A stretch of DNA of 64,000 nucleotides from CAZKUN01 sp964555935. GTDB lineage: Bacteria; Armatimonadota; Zipacnadia; Zipacnadales; VGFC01. A program made the position numbers and the translations under genes. The notes below the pieces were generated by a model that was not told where the DNA came from, did not search any database, and worked only from the letters and a program-made list of their open reading frames with translations. Where the stretch lies: assembly GCA_964555935.1 (NCBI GenBank), contig CAZKUN010000014.1:12948-76947 (forward strand), given 5' to 3'. Positions 35,943-43,945 of this stretch are shown piece after piece. Position 1 is the first letter of the stretch; each line of letters begins with the position of its first letter.

Positions 35943-37370
35943 ATGCACGCGGAGACGCTGACCGTTCCGGCGCGAGTTGGGCTGACCGTGGTAAGCGGCG
36001 CAATGCTGGCTCTGGGCTTTGAGCCAGTGGGCGTCGCGCCACTGGTCTGGGTGGCGTTAGTCCCATTCCTGATCGCTCTCTGGGGCGCGAAACCGACAGT
36101 GGCGCGGGCGCTGGGTTTCGTGCTCGGATGCGTCTTCTACGGGGCGACGCTGCGTTGGCTATTCAACATCTTCGGCGGCGCGTCCGTGGCGCTGATAGCG
36201 ATTCTCGGGGCGACGCTTTGGGCGTTCGGGGCGATACACGCGCTGGCGGAGAGGCGCTTCGGCCCGACCCGCGCGATGCTCCTACTGCCCGTGTTGTGGG
36301 TTGGGGTCGACCTTTTTCGGTCGGAGCTGTGGTTCTTCAAGTTCTCGTGGATGCAGCTCGGGTTCTCACAGGTCCGCGCGCCGGCCGTGCTGCAATCGGT
36401 CAGTCTGCTTGGCGTGTACGGGCTGACGCTTGTCATCGTGTTGGTGAACTGCCTGATCGCCGTGCTGATCGTCAAGCGTGGGTGGAAGTGCGGAACACTG
36501 GCGGCGGGAGGGGTTCTGGCAACGATGGGCCTGCTCGCGAGTGTTGGCGTTCCTCCGGCATCGCCGGAAGCGCGCGATGTGAGGGTCGGAGCGATCCAAA
36601 CGGAGGCCAGCGACCTCGACACAGACCTGGAGCTGACCGCGGCGTGCGCGGAGGCCGGGCCGAGACTGATCGTCTGGCCCGAGTACGCGCTCATGGATTA
36701 CCCGCTCGACGATGAGGCGGTGCTTGGGAGGATCGCCGGCGCGGCTCGCGATGCGGATGCGTATCTGGTGGTCGGATGCAAGGAACGCATTCCTGGAGAG
36801 ACGGACGAGAAACGTTACTGGAATGCGGCGCTGCTGATTGGTCCGAACGGTGACGCGCTGGGCAGCTACCACAAGAACCACCCGGTGCAGTTTTTCAGCG
36901 ACGGCGCTATGGGCGGGGAGTATCCGACTTTCGATACGGACTTCGGGCGGCTGGGTACCGCGATTTGCTACGACATGGACTTCGCGCCTGTCTTTCGGAG
37001 GCTGGTGAACAACGGCGCGGAGGTCCTGGCGGTGCCGACGTATGACGCGATCTGGTGGGGCGAGCTGCAGCACGACCAGCACTCGGCGATGGCGCGGGCG
37101 CGAGCGGTCGAGGTTGGACGATGGGTGGTGAGGGCGACGAGTTCGGGGACATCGCAGATCATCGACACGCGCGGCAACGTGCAGGAATCGCTAGGATGGC
37201 GCGAGACCGGATCGATCAGCGGGGGCGCAGACCTGAGGACGGATAGAACGTGGTATTGCCGGGGAACATGGGTGCTTCCATACGCGTGTCTGGCGGCTCT
37301 GGTGCTTTTCGTTTGGGCCGAGAGCGCCAGGATGTGGGCGGCGTGGCGACGAAGGAAGACGGGAGGGTGA
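35943..37370 (+). CDS. lnt: Apolipoprotein N-acyltransferase
   Basis: The protein is 475 residues; E. coli Lnt is 512. The start at 35943 follows GGGGGA at seven bases. The N-terminal 200 residues form the usual membrane helices (VALIAILGATLWAFGAIHAL; LVIVLVNCLIAVLIV). The nitrilase-like domain carries the catalytic triad Glu247 (WPEYAL), Lys311 (YHKNHPVQF) and Cys342 (AICYDMDF). A final helix (LPYACLAALVLFVWAE) anchors the C-terminus. It adds the third acyl chain to lipoproteins at the inner membrane, which implies a diderm envelope. It stands alone between a secreted propeller and a small membrane protein. Confidence 0.94.
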   Translation: MHAETLTVPARVGLTVVSGAMLALGFEPVGVAPLVWVALVPFLIALWGAKPTVARALGFVLGCVFYGATLRWLFNIFGGASVALIAILGATLWAFGAIHALAERRFGPTRAMLLLPVLWVGVDLFRSELWFFKFSWMQLGFSQVRAPAVLQSVSLLGVYGLTLVIVLVNCLIAVLIVKRGWKCGTLAAGGVLATMGLLASVGVPPASPEARDVRVGAIQTEASDLDTDLELTAACAEAGPRLIVWPEYALMDYPLDDEAVLGRIAGAARDADAYLVVGCKERIPGETDEKRYWNAALLIGPNGDALGSYHKNHPVQFFSDGAMGGEYPTFDTDFGRLGTAICYDMDFAPVFRRLVNNGAEVLAVPTYDAIWWGELQHDQHSAMARARAVEVGRWVVRATSSGTSQIIDTRGNVQESLGWRETGSISGGADLRTDRTWYCRGTWVLPYACLAALVLFVWAESARMWAAWRRRKTGG

Positions 37371-37505
37371 TGTGACGGGCGGCGCGAGCTTCAGACGTTG
37401 CTTGGCAGCAGCATTGTAGAGCCCTCAGGCGCGCCCTTCGCGCTCGAGCCGCTGACCGCGCTCGCGCCGGCAGCGCGCGGCTGTAACTTGCGGGCGAGGG
37501 TCCCG

Positions 37506-37808
37506 ATGCCGAATATACCAGGCCACCCGAGGTATAACCGAGAGCAGCTTGAGCCCGGCGGGCATTCAGCCGGCCGGATTGTCATGTTGGTGTTGGCCGT
37601 AGTCACCGTCGGCGCGCTCTTACTGGGTTCGTCAGGCGTCGCGCTCCTATTCGTTCTCGGTGTGGTGTGCTTAGTTGTGGTCCCGGTCGTGCTTGCGTGG
37701 CATGTGGCCTTGGTCTGTCGCGAAGACGCTGAGATCGCCCGCGCGCGGAAGGCCCAGGAGGCCGCCGAGGCGAGTTCACGGCAGAAGAAACAGCCGCCCC
37801 TCGCCTGA
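37506..37808 (+). CDS. Small membrane protein of unknown function
   Basis: The product is 100 residues from ATG 37506, with GAGGG upstream. A longer in-frame start at 37398 exists but has a worse site. Two transmembrane helices are clear (IVMLVLAVVTVGALLLG and VALLFVLGVVCLVVVPVVL), followed by a charged helix (EDAEIARARKAQEAAEASS) on the cytoplasmic side. No family is recognised. Its last 33 bases overlap the end of the convergent gene at 37776. Confidence 0.55.
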   Translation: MPNIPGHPRYNREQLEPGGHSAGRIVMLVLAVVTVGALLLGSSGVALLFVLGVVCLVVVPVVLAWHVALVCREDAEIARARKAQEAAEASSRQKKQPPLA

Positions 37809-38984
37809 GTCGAGGGAGATCTGCAAGCCCTCCATCGCCGGGCTGTCGTCGATGACGGGCGTCTCTTCGCCGGTCTTCTGACTGACCTCGATGACCTGCT
37901 CAGCCGGGATGTCGAACTCCACCGTCGGCCATGACGTGTAGTGGGGACTGTAGTTGTTGAGCAGCACGGCGCGGCGGCCGTCGGCATGGGTGAACGTGCC
38001 GATCAGGTAGTCGGAGTGCTCGTAGGTGATGTTCTCGATCGGCGAGCCCGCAAGCGCCTCGGCCACGTCCCCATCGGGCTCAAGCCGGTAGATCTCCGTG
38101 CTGGTTAGTTGCATGAGCGTTGGTCCGAGGGCCTTCAGACACGCGTTGATGCGAGTGGCCTGATCGTAGTGGCGCGTCTTGCGTCCATCGAGGGTGATGA
38201 CCGCGCCATCTCTGACGAACGAGGCCCCGCGAGGGGTCCAGTAGCAGAAGTACAGGACGCCCTTGGCGCCATAGGCCAGCGAGGTGTAGATCTGCCACCG
38301 GAGATCCGCCTCGGTGGGGTCATTGTGCGAGCCGAAGGGGATGGTGTTGAAGAAGTTCCAGAACGGAATGTCCCTCTGCAGCGAGTGCTTGCGCATCACT
38401 TCAAGATTGGTGCAGTAACTTGACCTGCTGTCGCCGCTGGGCTTCAGCGCCGGGTAGTGATCCATCGACAGGACGTCCACATCGATTGCTTCGAGAAATT
38501 GCGACACGTGCTCGTCGTAGGTCTCCGTGCCGAGCTGCTGCTGGTTGGCATAGTTGGGGTAGAGATTGATATAGCCCAGGCGGCCAGGACGCGCCTCGCG
38601 CAGGGCATCCACCCGCTCGCGGAGTTCCGCGAACTCTTTCACGGTCGGCTCGTCATCCAGCACGTACCCCCAGCACGACGGGCCATCGGGCAACTCCTCG
38701 GGCGGAAGCCCTCCCGTCCAGAGCAGCGCGTCGAGGCCGTATCGCTCGCACAGATCCAGGCACTCGCGCATCTTCTCAGGCGAGCGGGATGCCATCGCGC
38801 CGAGGACCAGCGTGAAGTTGGCCTGTGCGATGTCGCGGTAGTTCGCATCCATGTTGTCATCGGCCGGGGGATCGACCCAGAATCCGATGGCAAAGCGATC
38901 CTGCTCGAAGCGTTGCGCCGATGCGGGCGACATCGCAGACCCTCCGATGAGAATGGTTGTCAGCAGCGCGCTGGCTCTCGCCAT
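37776..38984 (-). CDS. Secreted TIM-barrel-like protein, tandem paralog A
   Basis: The protein is 402 residues with a signal peptide ending at SPASAQ. It is a close relative of the next gene (39059-40267): same length, and matching almost throughout, including FAIGFWVDPPAD at the start and LDSGEGRLFLLP at the very end. Barrel-like strands include GYINLYPNYAN, VLSMDHYPALK and KGVLYFCYWTP. Acidic residues in WGYVLDDEP and the SMDHYP segment are candidates for an active site, but no CAZy family is recognised. It ends with a native TGA stop. The paralog ends at the same Pro but uses the TAG of a repeat element. Confidence 0.75.
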   Translation of the reverse strand: MARASALLTTILIGGSAMSPASAQRFEQDRFAIGFWVDPPADDNMDANYRDIAQANFTLVLGAMASRSPEKMRECLDLCERYGLDALLWTGGLPPEELPDGPSCWGYVLDDEPTVKEFAELRERVDALREARPGRLGYINLYPNYANQQQLGTETYDEHVSQFLEAIDVDVLSMDHYPALKPSGDSRSSYCTNLEVMRKHSLQRDIPFWNFFNTIPFGSHNDPTEADLRWQIYTSLAYGAKGVLYFCYWTPRGASFVRDGAVITLDGRKTRHYDQATRINACLKALGPTLMQLTSTEIYRLEPDGDVAEALAGSPIENITYEHSDYLIGTFTHADGRRAVLLNNYSPHYTSWPTVEFDIPAEQVIEVSQKTGEETPVIDDSPAMEGLQISLDSGEGRLFLLP

Positions 38985-39006
38985 TTCCAGACCTCACCTC
39001 TCACTA

Positions 39007-39061
39007 TAGACGGTCTCAGACCCCGTAGGTCGAAGCTCTAGCTTCGACCAAGGCCCTTCTA
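39007..39061. repeat. Short (55-bp) copy of the TAG-ended hairpin element between paralogs
   Basis: It starts TAGACGGTCTCAGACC, carries CCCGTAG and the perfect CGAAGC-type hairpin at 39028-39049, and ends CCCTTCTA. The final CTA is the stop codon of the minus-strand gene 39059-40267. It fills the gap between the two tandem paralogs. Confidence 0.88.
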
Positions 39062-40267
39062 CGGCAGCAGGAACAGCCGGCCCTCACCCGAGTCGAGAGA
39101 GATCTGCAACCCCTCCATCGCCGGGCTGTCGTCGATGACGGGAGCTTCCTCGCCGGTGGTCTGGCTGACCTCAACCACTTGCTCCGCCGGCACGTCGAAC
39201 TCCACGGTTGGCCAGGACGTGTAGTGCGTGTCATAGTTGAGGAGCAGCACGGCGCGGCGGCCATCGGCATGGGTGAACGTGCCGATGAGATAGTCGGTAT
39301 GGTCGTAGGCGAGGCTCTTGATCGGCGAGCCGGCGAGCGCCTCGGCCACGTCGGCTTTGGGCTCCAGCCGATGGACTCCCGTGCTGGTCAACTGCATGAT
39401 CGTGGGACCGAGGGCCTTGATGCAGGCGTTGATGCGGGTTGCCTGATCGTAGTGGCGCGTCTTGCGCCCCTCGGTGGTGATGATGGCCCCGCCCTTGGGG
39501 AACTCGCCGCCGCCTGGGGTCCAGTAGCAGAAATACAGCACGCCCTTCGACCCGTACGCAATCGCCGTGTAGATCTGCCAGCGCAGGTCGGCCTCAGTGG
39601 GATCAAAGTGCGGTCCATACGGCATCACGTTGAAGAAGTTCCAGTGCGGAATGCCCGCCTGCAGCGAGTGCTTGCGCATCACCTCGAGGTTCGCGCAGTA
39701 AGCCGCTCGGCCGTCGTGGCCCGGCTTCATGATCGGGTAGTGGTCCATGCAGAGGACCTCGGGTCGCAGCACCTCGACGAACTTGCGGACATGCTCATCG
39801 TAAGAATCGGCGCCGAGTTGCTTGGCGTTGGCGTAGTTCGGCAGCAGGTTGATGTACGCGATCTTCCCCGGCCGGGCGGCGCGGAGCGCGTTGGCCCTCT
39901 CGGCCAGCGGCGCGAAGTCCGCGACGGCCGGCTCATCGCGGATCATATAGCCCCAGCAGGCGGGACCGTCGGCGACCTCCTCGGGCTCCAGCCCGCCCGT
40001 CCAAACGAGGGCTTTGAGGCCGTATCGCTCGCACAGTTCAAGCTGGCGCTCCACGTGGACGGGCGTCCGCGCGCCGAAGCTCCCCAGCACCAGCGTGAAG
40101 TTGGCGTTGGCGATGTCGAGGTAGTGCTGCTCCACGTTCTCGTCCGCCGGCGGATCGACCCAGAATCCGATGGCGAAGCGATCCTGTCGGAACTCCTGAG
40201 CGGATGCGGTGGGCATGAGGAGGCCTCCGATGATGACGGCGATGGCGGGTCCGATTGTCCTACTCAT
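39059..40267 (-). CDS. Secreted TIM-barrel-like protein, tandem paralog B
   Basis: The protein is 402 residues with a signal peptide ending at PTASAQ. It shares most residues with paralog A (for example ITTEGRKTRHYDQATRINAC against ITLDGRKTRHYDQATRINAC). Candidate acidic positions are again in WGYMIRDEP and CMDHYPIMK; the change from DDEP to RDEP is the most obvious difference near the putative active site. The start overlaps the stop of the upstream beta-helix gene by eight bases (ATGAGTAG), so translation is coupled. The stop is TAG from the repeat element, at exactly the residue where paralog A ends. Confidence 0.75.
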   Translation of the reverse strand: MSRTIGPAIAVIIGGLLMPTASAQEFRQDRFAIGFWVDPPADENVEQHYLDIANANFTLVLGSFGARTPVHVERQLELCERYGLKALVWTGGLEPEEVADGPACWGYMIRDEPAVADFAPLAERANALRAARPGKIAYINLLPNYANAKQLGADSYDEHVRKFVEVLRPEVLCMDHYPIMKPGHDGRAAYCANLEVMRKHSLQAGIPHWNFFNVMPYGPHFDPTEADLRWQIYTAIAYGSKGVLYFCYWTPGGGEFPKGGAIITTEGRKTRHYDQATRINACIKALGPTIMQLTSTGVHRLEPKADVAEALAGSPIKSLAYDHTDYLIGTFTHADGRRAVLLLNYDTHYTSWPTVEFDVPAEQVVEVSQTTGEEAPVIDDSPAMEGLQISLDSGEGRLFLLP

Positions 40268-42620
40268 AACTCAACCTCACTTCATCGATGTATAGGACGC
40301 AGTCGGTGGTTGCCGTTCCGGTGAACGCGAACCAGTCGAATTGCTTGAACGATTCGGATGCGAGCGGCAGGCTCTCGTGCAGGATCGGCTGGGCGTCGGC
40401 CGGCGAGATCTTAGCGCTGTAGGTGTCCGGGCGGCCCGCGCCGATGGTGAACTTCAGCTCGATTTCGGTCCACGCGGCCGGCGCGAGGCTGGCGATCTCC
40501 TCATCACCGGCCATGAGGCGGCCATCGGCCATGACTCTCAGAACCGGGCCCGTGCAGAACGGCTTCTTGTTTGTGTAGTCGCGTCCCTCGATGGTGTGGC
40601 TTGCGCCGGGCTCGGGGCGGATCGCAAAGCTGACAGTCACGTCCCCCTCCACATATCCCGGCCCGTAGATGATCATGGGGTAGAACGGTTTGGCAGCCTG
40701 CGGGCTGTCGGTGAGTTTCATGCAATGCGTGCCCCGGAATGCCGTCTCGTCCGTGATCTCAAGAAGAGCGTGTTCGTTGGCGCCGTGGAGCTGCCGCTTC
40801 TGCGGACCATTGCCCTTGGTGTCCGGCTCGAAGTCATCGACGATCGGCTTTGGCGGGGGTGGGGGAGGCAGCTCCATGCTCAGGATCGGCGTCGGCCTGA
40901 CCTCGGGGAAGTCCACATCGAGGTGACGGTACGGTTCCGCCAAGCCGGCCCGCGCGACGATCTCCGCGGGTGGTTCGACGTCGAAGTGGTTGTCGATCCA
41001 CTCATGCCACTCGGCCTGGTTCTGGTTGTGGCGGATGGTCGCGCCGGCGGTGTCGTGGATGGCGTTGCCCTCAACGCGGAATCCCTTGCTTCCCTGATCC
41101 ATGAAGATCCCGTTGTTTGGGGCGCTGCCCGTGAACTTGCTGCGGTGCACATCGTGGATGTGGTTGCCGCGGATGATTGTGTCAGGGATGAAGCCCAGGC
41201 TGTAGATGCCGCCGCCATCGGCAAGCAGCATCATCGCATCATGGATGTGGTTGCGCTCCACCACGTTGGCGCGGCAGGCGGTGGGGTTGTCGTTCCAACT
41301 CCAGCCGATCGATACGTTCGAGTAGAGGAAGCGACGCACGACGTTGTGGCTTATGACAGTGCCGTCCGTGATGCCGGCCCAGATTCCGTGCCCGGAGAAG
41401 TGGACCAGTCCGCCGTCGGAGATGACGTTGTTGGCGATCAGATTGTCCTTCGGCACGCCAGCGCCGCCGCCGACCTTCACGCCGCCCGCCCCCAGGTCAT
41501 ACATCATGTTGCCGATGACCTCACTGTTGCTGGAGCCGTTGCTCAGCTCAAGCGCATACGCGCCGAGGTTGGCGAAGGTGCAGTCCTCGACGCGGCAGTT
41601 TTGGACGTTGGATCCCTGCCACGCGGCGGGGAGGTCGACCATGCCCTGGCCCGAGCTGTAGCCCTCGGGTGGAAGCTCCCAGTGCGTGTGCTTGAACGCG
41701 ATGCCCCGGAATGTGATATGCTCCACCGGAAGTCCCGCCTCGGCGTCGCCGACGAGTCGCACGAGCTGGCCGACCTTCGGCGCGACGATGGTAACCTCGG
41801 ACATGTCCTCGCCGGGGAGCGGCGCGTAGCTGAGCGTGCCCGTCTCGCGGTCGAGGTACCACTCGCCAGGCTTGCCGAGGGCTTCTTTCGCGTTCTCGAC
41901 GTAGTAGGGGTTGGCGCCGTTCTTCCACCAGTGCCCGATGCGATAGACCGGGAATCCAGTGAAGCGGACAATCTCGTTCTCCTCGTCGATCTCCCGAATG
42001 CGAAGGCGCGACGAACTCCAGTCATGTAGGGCGACCACCTCGACATCATCGAGATTCTCCCATGGCGCGATGTCGCCTGGCCGGTAACGGAAGTCATCCT
42101 GGCTGCGGCGATGAGCCATGCCATCACGCGCCGGGGAATTCGTGAGTCCGGCGATGATGAACGCGCCGAGGCTTGGTCGGTAGCGCCGGGTGAAGTGCTC
42201 ATCGCCCGGGGCCTTGACGAAGAGCTGGCGGAAGTACCAGTCGTCTGGAATCGTTCTCACGTAGATGCCGTCAGGGCCCTGCTCCCAGCCCCCGATGACG
42301 CGACCGCCGCTAATGACCGGCGTCTCGCCCTCGTATGCCTCGAATGTCAGGGGCGCGTCGACTGTCCCCGAGTCCAGCGGCGTGAGTTCCAGCGGCTCGT
42401 CGAGTTCGTAGACGCCCCCTCGGAGCACGATGGTCACGGGCTCGTCCCGGCCCAACTCGCGCGCCGCATCCCGCGCGGCTCTGAGCGTGGCAAACGGCGC
42501 CTCGAGGGTGCCCGCCGCGTCGTCATCGCCGCCGGGAGCCACGTAGATGCTGATGTCCGCGATCGCGCTCACGGCAATGCCTCCCAAGGCGAGAATCGCG
42601 AGCAGCTTGCCGGTGACCAT
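40260..42620 (-). CDS. Secreted right-handed parallel beta-helix protein with C-terminal binding domain
   Basis: The protein is 786 residues with a signal peptide ending at AIADI. The opening IYVAPGGDDDAAGTLEAPFATL, split here as IYVAPGGDDDAAGT and LEAPFATL, is the standard entry to pectate-lyase-type beta-helices. Many coils follow (SNSEVIGNMMYDLGAGGVKV; KDNLIANNVISDGGLVHFSG; RANVVERNHIHDAMMLLADG). From about residue 590 a proline linker (PPPPPPKP) leads to a jelly-roll domain (DDFEPDTKGNGPQK; GYVEGDVTVSFAIRPEPG) that probably binds sugar. Activity could be lyase, epimerase or hydrolase; no catalytic set is certain. It lies three bases after the UroD-family gene and overlaps paralog B, so all belong to one operon. 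Confidence 0.8.
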   Translation of the reverse strand: MVTGKLLAILALGGIAVSAIADISIYVAPGGDDDAAGTLEAPFATLRAARDAARELGRDEPVTIVLRGGVYELDEPLELTPLDSGTVDAPLTFEAYEGETPVISGGRVIGGWEQGPDGIYVRTIPDDWYFRQLFVKAPGDEHFTRRYRPSLGAFIIAGLTNSPARDGMAHRRSQDDFRYRPGDIAPWENLDDVEVVALHDWSSSRLRIREIDEENEIVRFTGFPVYRIGHWWKNGANPYYVENAKEALGKPGEWYLDRETGTLSYAPLPGEDMSEVTIVAPKVGQLVRLVGDAEAGLPVEHITFRGIAFKHTHWELPPEGYSSGQGMVDLPAAWQGSNVQNCRVEDCTFANLGAYALELSNGSSNSEVIGNMMYDLGAGGVKVGGGAGVPKDNLIANNVISDGGLVHFSGHGIWAGITDGTVISHNVVRRFLYSNVSIGWSWNDNPTACRANVVERNHIHDAMMLLADGGGIYSLGFIPDTIIRGNHIHDVHRSKFTGSAPNNGIFMDQGSKGFRVEGNAIHDTAGATIRHNQNQAEWHEWIDNHFDVEPPAEIVARAGLAEPYRHLDVDFPEVRPTPILSMELPPPPPPKPIVDDFEPDTKGNGPQKRQLHGANEHALLEITDETAFRGTHCMKLTDSPQAAKPFYPMIIYGPGYVEGDVTVSFAIRPEPGASHTIEGRDYTNKKPFCTGPVLRVMADGRLMAGDEEIASLAPAAWTEIELKFTIGAGRPDTYSAKISPADAQPILHESLPLASESFKQFDWFAFTGTATTDCVLYIDEVRLSYE

Positions 42621-42623
42621 AGC

Positions 42624-43823
42624 CTATGTCTCCTGGGACGGGATCTCGTGATCCGCCAGTCGCTCGCCGATGCGGCGGACGCGGTCGAGGGACGCCTCCG
42701 GCGGCGTCGTGTCGGCGATGCTGAAGATGATGCCCCGGCCGTCGCCAATGGCATCAACCGCGTCGCTAATGTGCTGCTCGAACTGCTCCTCGGTGAACGA
42801 GCCCTCAAGCACGGCGGTCGAGCAGATGCCGCCCCAGATCGCGATTTTCTCGCCGAAGGCCTCGCGGTAATCGCTGAGGGTCAGCCGCGTCATGGGCTTG
42901 GGGCATACCGAGTCGGCGACGTCGACGCCGCTACGTACGAACAACTCGGCGAGCCCGTCGTTCTCGCCATCTGTGTGGGTGAAGAGTAGCTTGCCGGCCT
43001 CGTGGAAGCGGTCCGCCCAGCGCGACAGCTCCGGCAGGATGTATGGCTCGAAGACGGCCGGCGGCGTGAGCATGACGTCGTAGTTCGCGCCGAGCATCGC
43101 CGCCTCGCACGAACTCCTCAGGCTGGCCTCGAGGACGGCGTCGAAGTAGCACTGCATGCGCCTGGCTGTGTTCTCGATCAGTTCCGGCGAGTCATGGAGG
43201 TCGTAGAAGAAGCGGTCATACGGAACGAGCTCTTTCATCAGATGATGCACCGGAGAGGCGGCGACGTTCGTGAACCCAACGAGCAGACCCCGCTCGCCAA
43301 TCTCGTTTTGGTGGGCGGCGAAGCGTGATTCATCAGCCTCGACCTCGATGTCCTCAAAGAGCGCCGCGACGATCTCGTAGTCGTCGACAGTCTTCACCAC
43401 GCGCTCGGTGACGGCCATGATCGTGATGCCGTCCGAGCGCATGCGGTCGTTGTAGCGCAACGCGCCGGAGATCTCGCCAACGGGAGTGCGGTACGTCACG
43501 CGGACGTCATCGCCCGCACGCTCGACGATCCGCTCCACGCGCCTGAACCGCAGCCGGAACGGCTGGTTCTTCACGTGCTCGATTCCGAGCAGACGATCGC
43601 ACGCGTCGTCAGGCTCCTCCGTGTCGAGGAAGTCGGGCACTACGGCGTGAAAGCCGACGCCAAGATCATCGCAGATGTCAAAGAGCAACGCGCCGTCCCA
43701 GTCGCCCGGCAGCGTGCCCCGATAGGCGTGCGCGTTATACCAGAGGTCCAGCCTCGGCACCCACGGCACGCGGTCTACGGGCTCGTGCCGGAGCGCCGCG
43801 AGGATGCGGTCTCGATGTGTCAT
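42624..43823 (-). CDS. Uroporphyrinogen decarboxylase-family protein (MtaA/CmuA-like), copy 1
   Basis: The protein is 399 residues. The opening MTHRDRILAALRHEPVDRVPW is split here as MTHRDRILAALRH and EPVDRVPW; it is the hallmark of UroD-family proteins that act on methyl groups rather than haem. Later motifs include LLFTHTDGENDG, with the His expected on the metal-binding strand, then DVADSVCPKPMT and IAIWGGICST. The Arg-rich N-terminal loop of true HemE is missing. Related proteins move methyl groups between methylated substrates and corrinoids. It is first in an operon with a beta-helix and two barrel proteins, so a methylated-glycan substrate is an attractive but unproven idea. Confidence 0.82.
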   Translation of the reverse strand: MTHRDRILAALRHEPVDRVPWVPRLDLWYNAHAYRGTLPGDWDGALLFDICDDLGVGFHAVVPDFLDTEEPDDACDRLLGIEHVKNQPFRLRFRRVERIVERAGDDVRVTYRTPVGEISGALRYNDRMRSDGITIMAVTERVVKTVDDYEIVAALFEDIEVEADESRFAAHQNEIGERGLLVGFTNVAASPVHHLMKELVPYDRFFYDLHDSPELIENTARRMQCYFDAVLEASLRSSCEAAMLGANYDVMLTPPAVFEPYILPELSRWADRFHEAGKLLFTHTDGENDGLAELFVRSGVDVADSVCPKPMTRLTLSDYREAFGEKIAIWGGICSTAVLEGSFTEEQFEQHISDAVDAIGDGRGIIFSIADTTPPEASLDRVRRIGERLADHEIPSQET

Positions 43824-43945
43824 AGTCGCCCACCTCCGACGGACGCGGTGATCTTCAAGCGCGAGGGCGCATGGACCTGCTCAAGGGGCCATGCGCCCAA
43901 ACCGCGAATGACCCCGGAGACGCACTCGAACCGGAGGCCTCAACC

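Noticed and set aside
40341..42029. 562-residue frame antisense to the beta-helix gene
   Set aside because: It is a shadow of the minus-strand gene, whose coil repeats and signal peptide are clear.
42624..43823. Haem-biosynthesis uroporphyrinogen decarboxylase (hemE)
   Set aside because: The fold family matches, but the N-terminal Arg-rich substrate loop of HemE is missing and the gene lies in a glycan operon.
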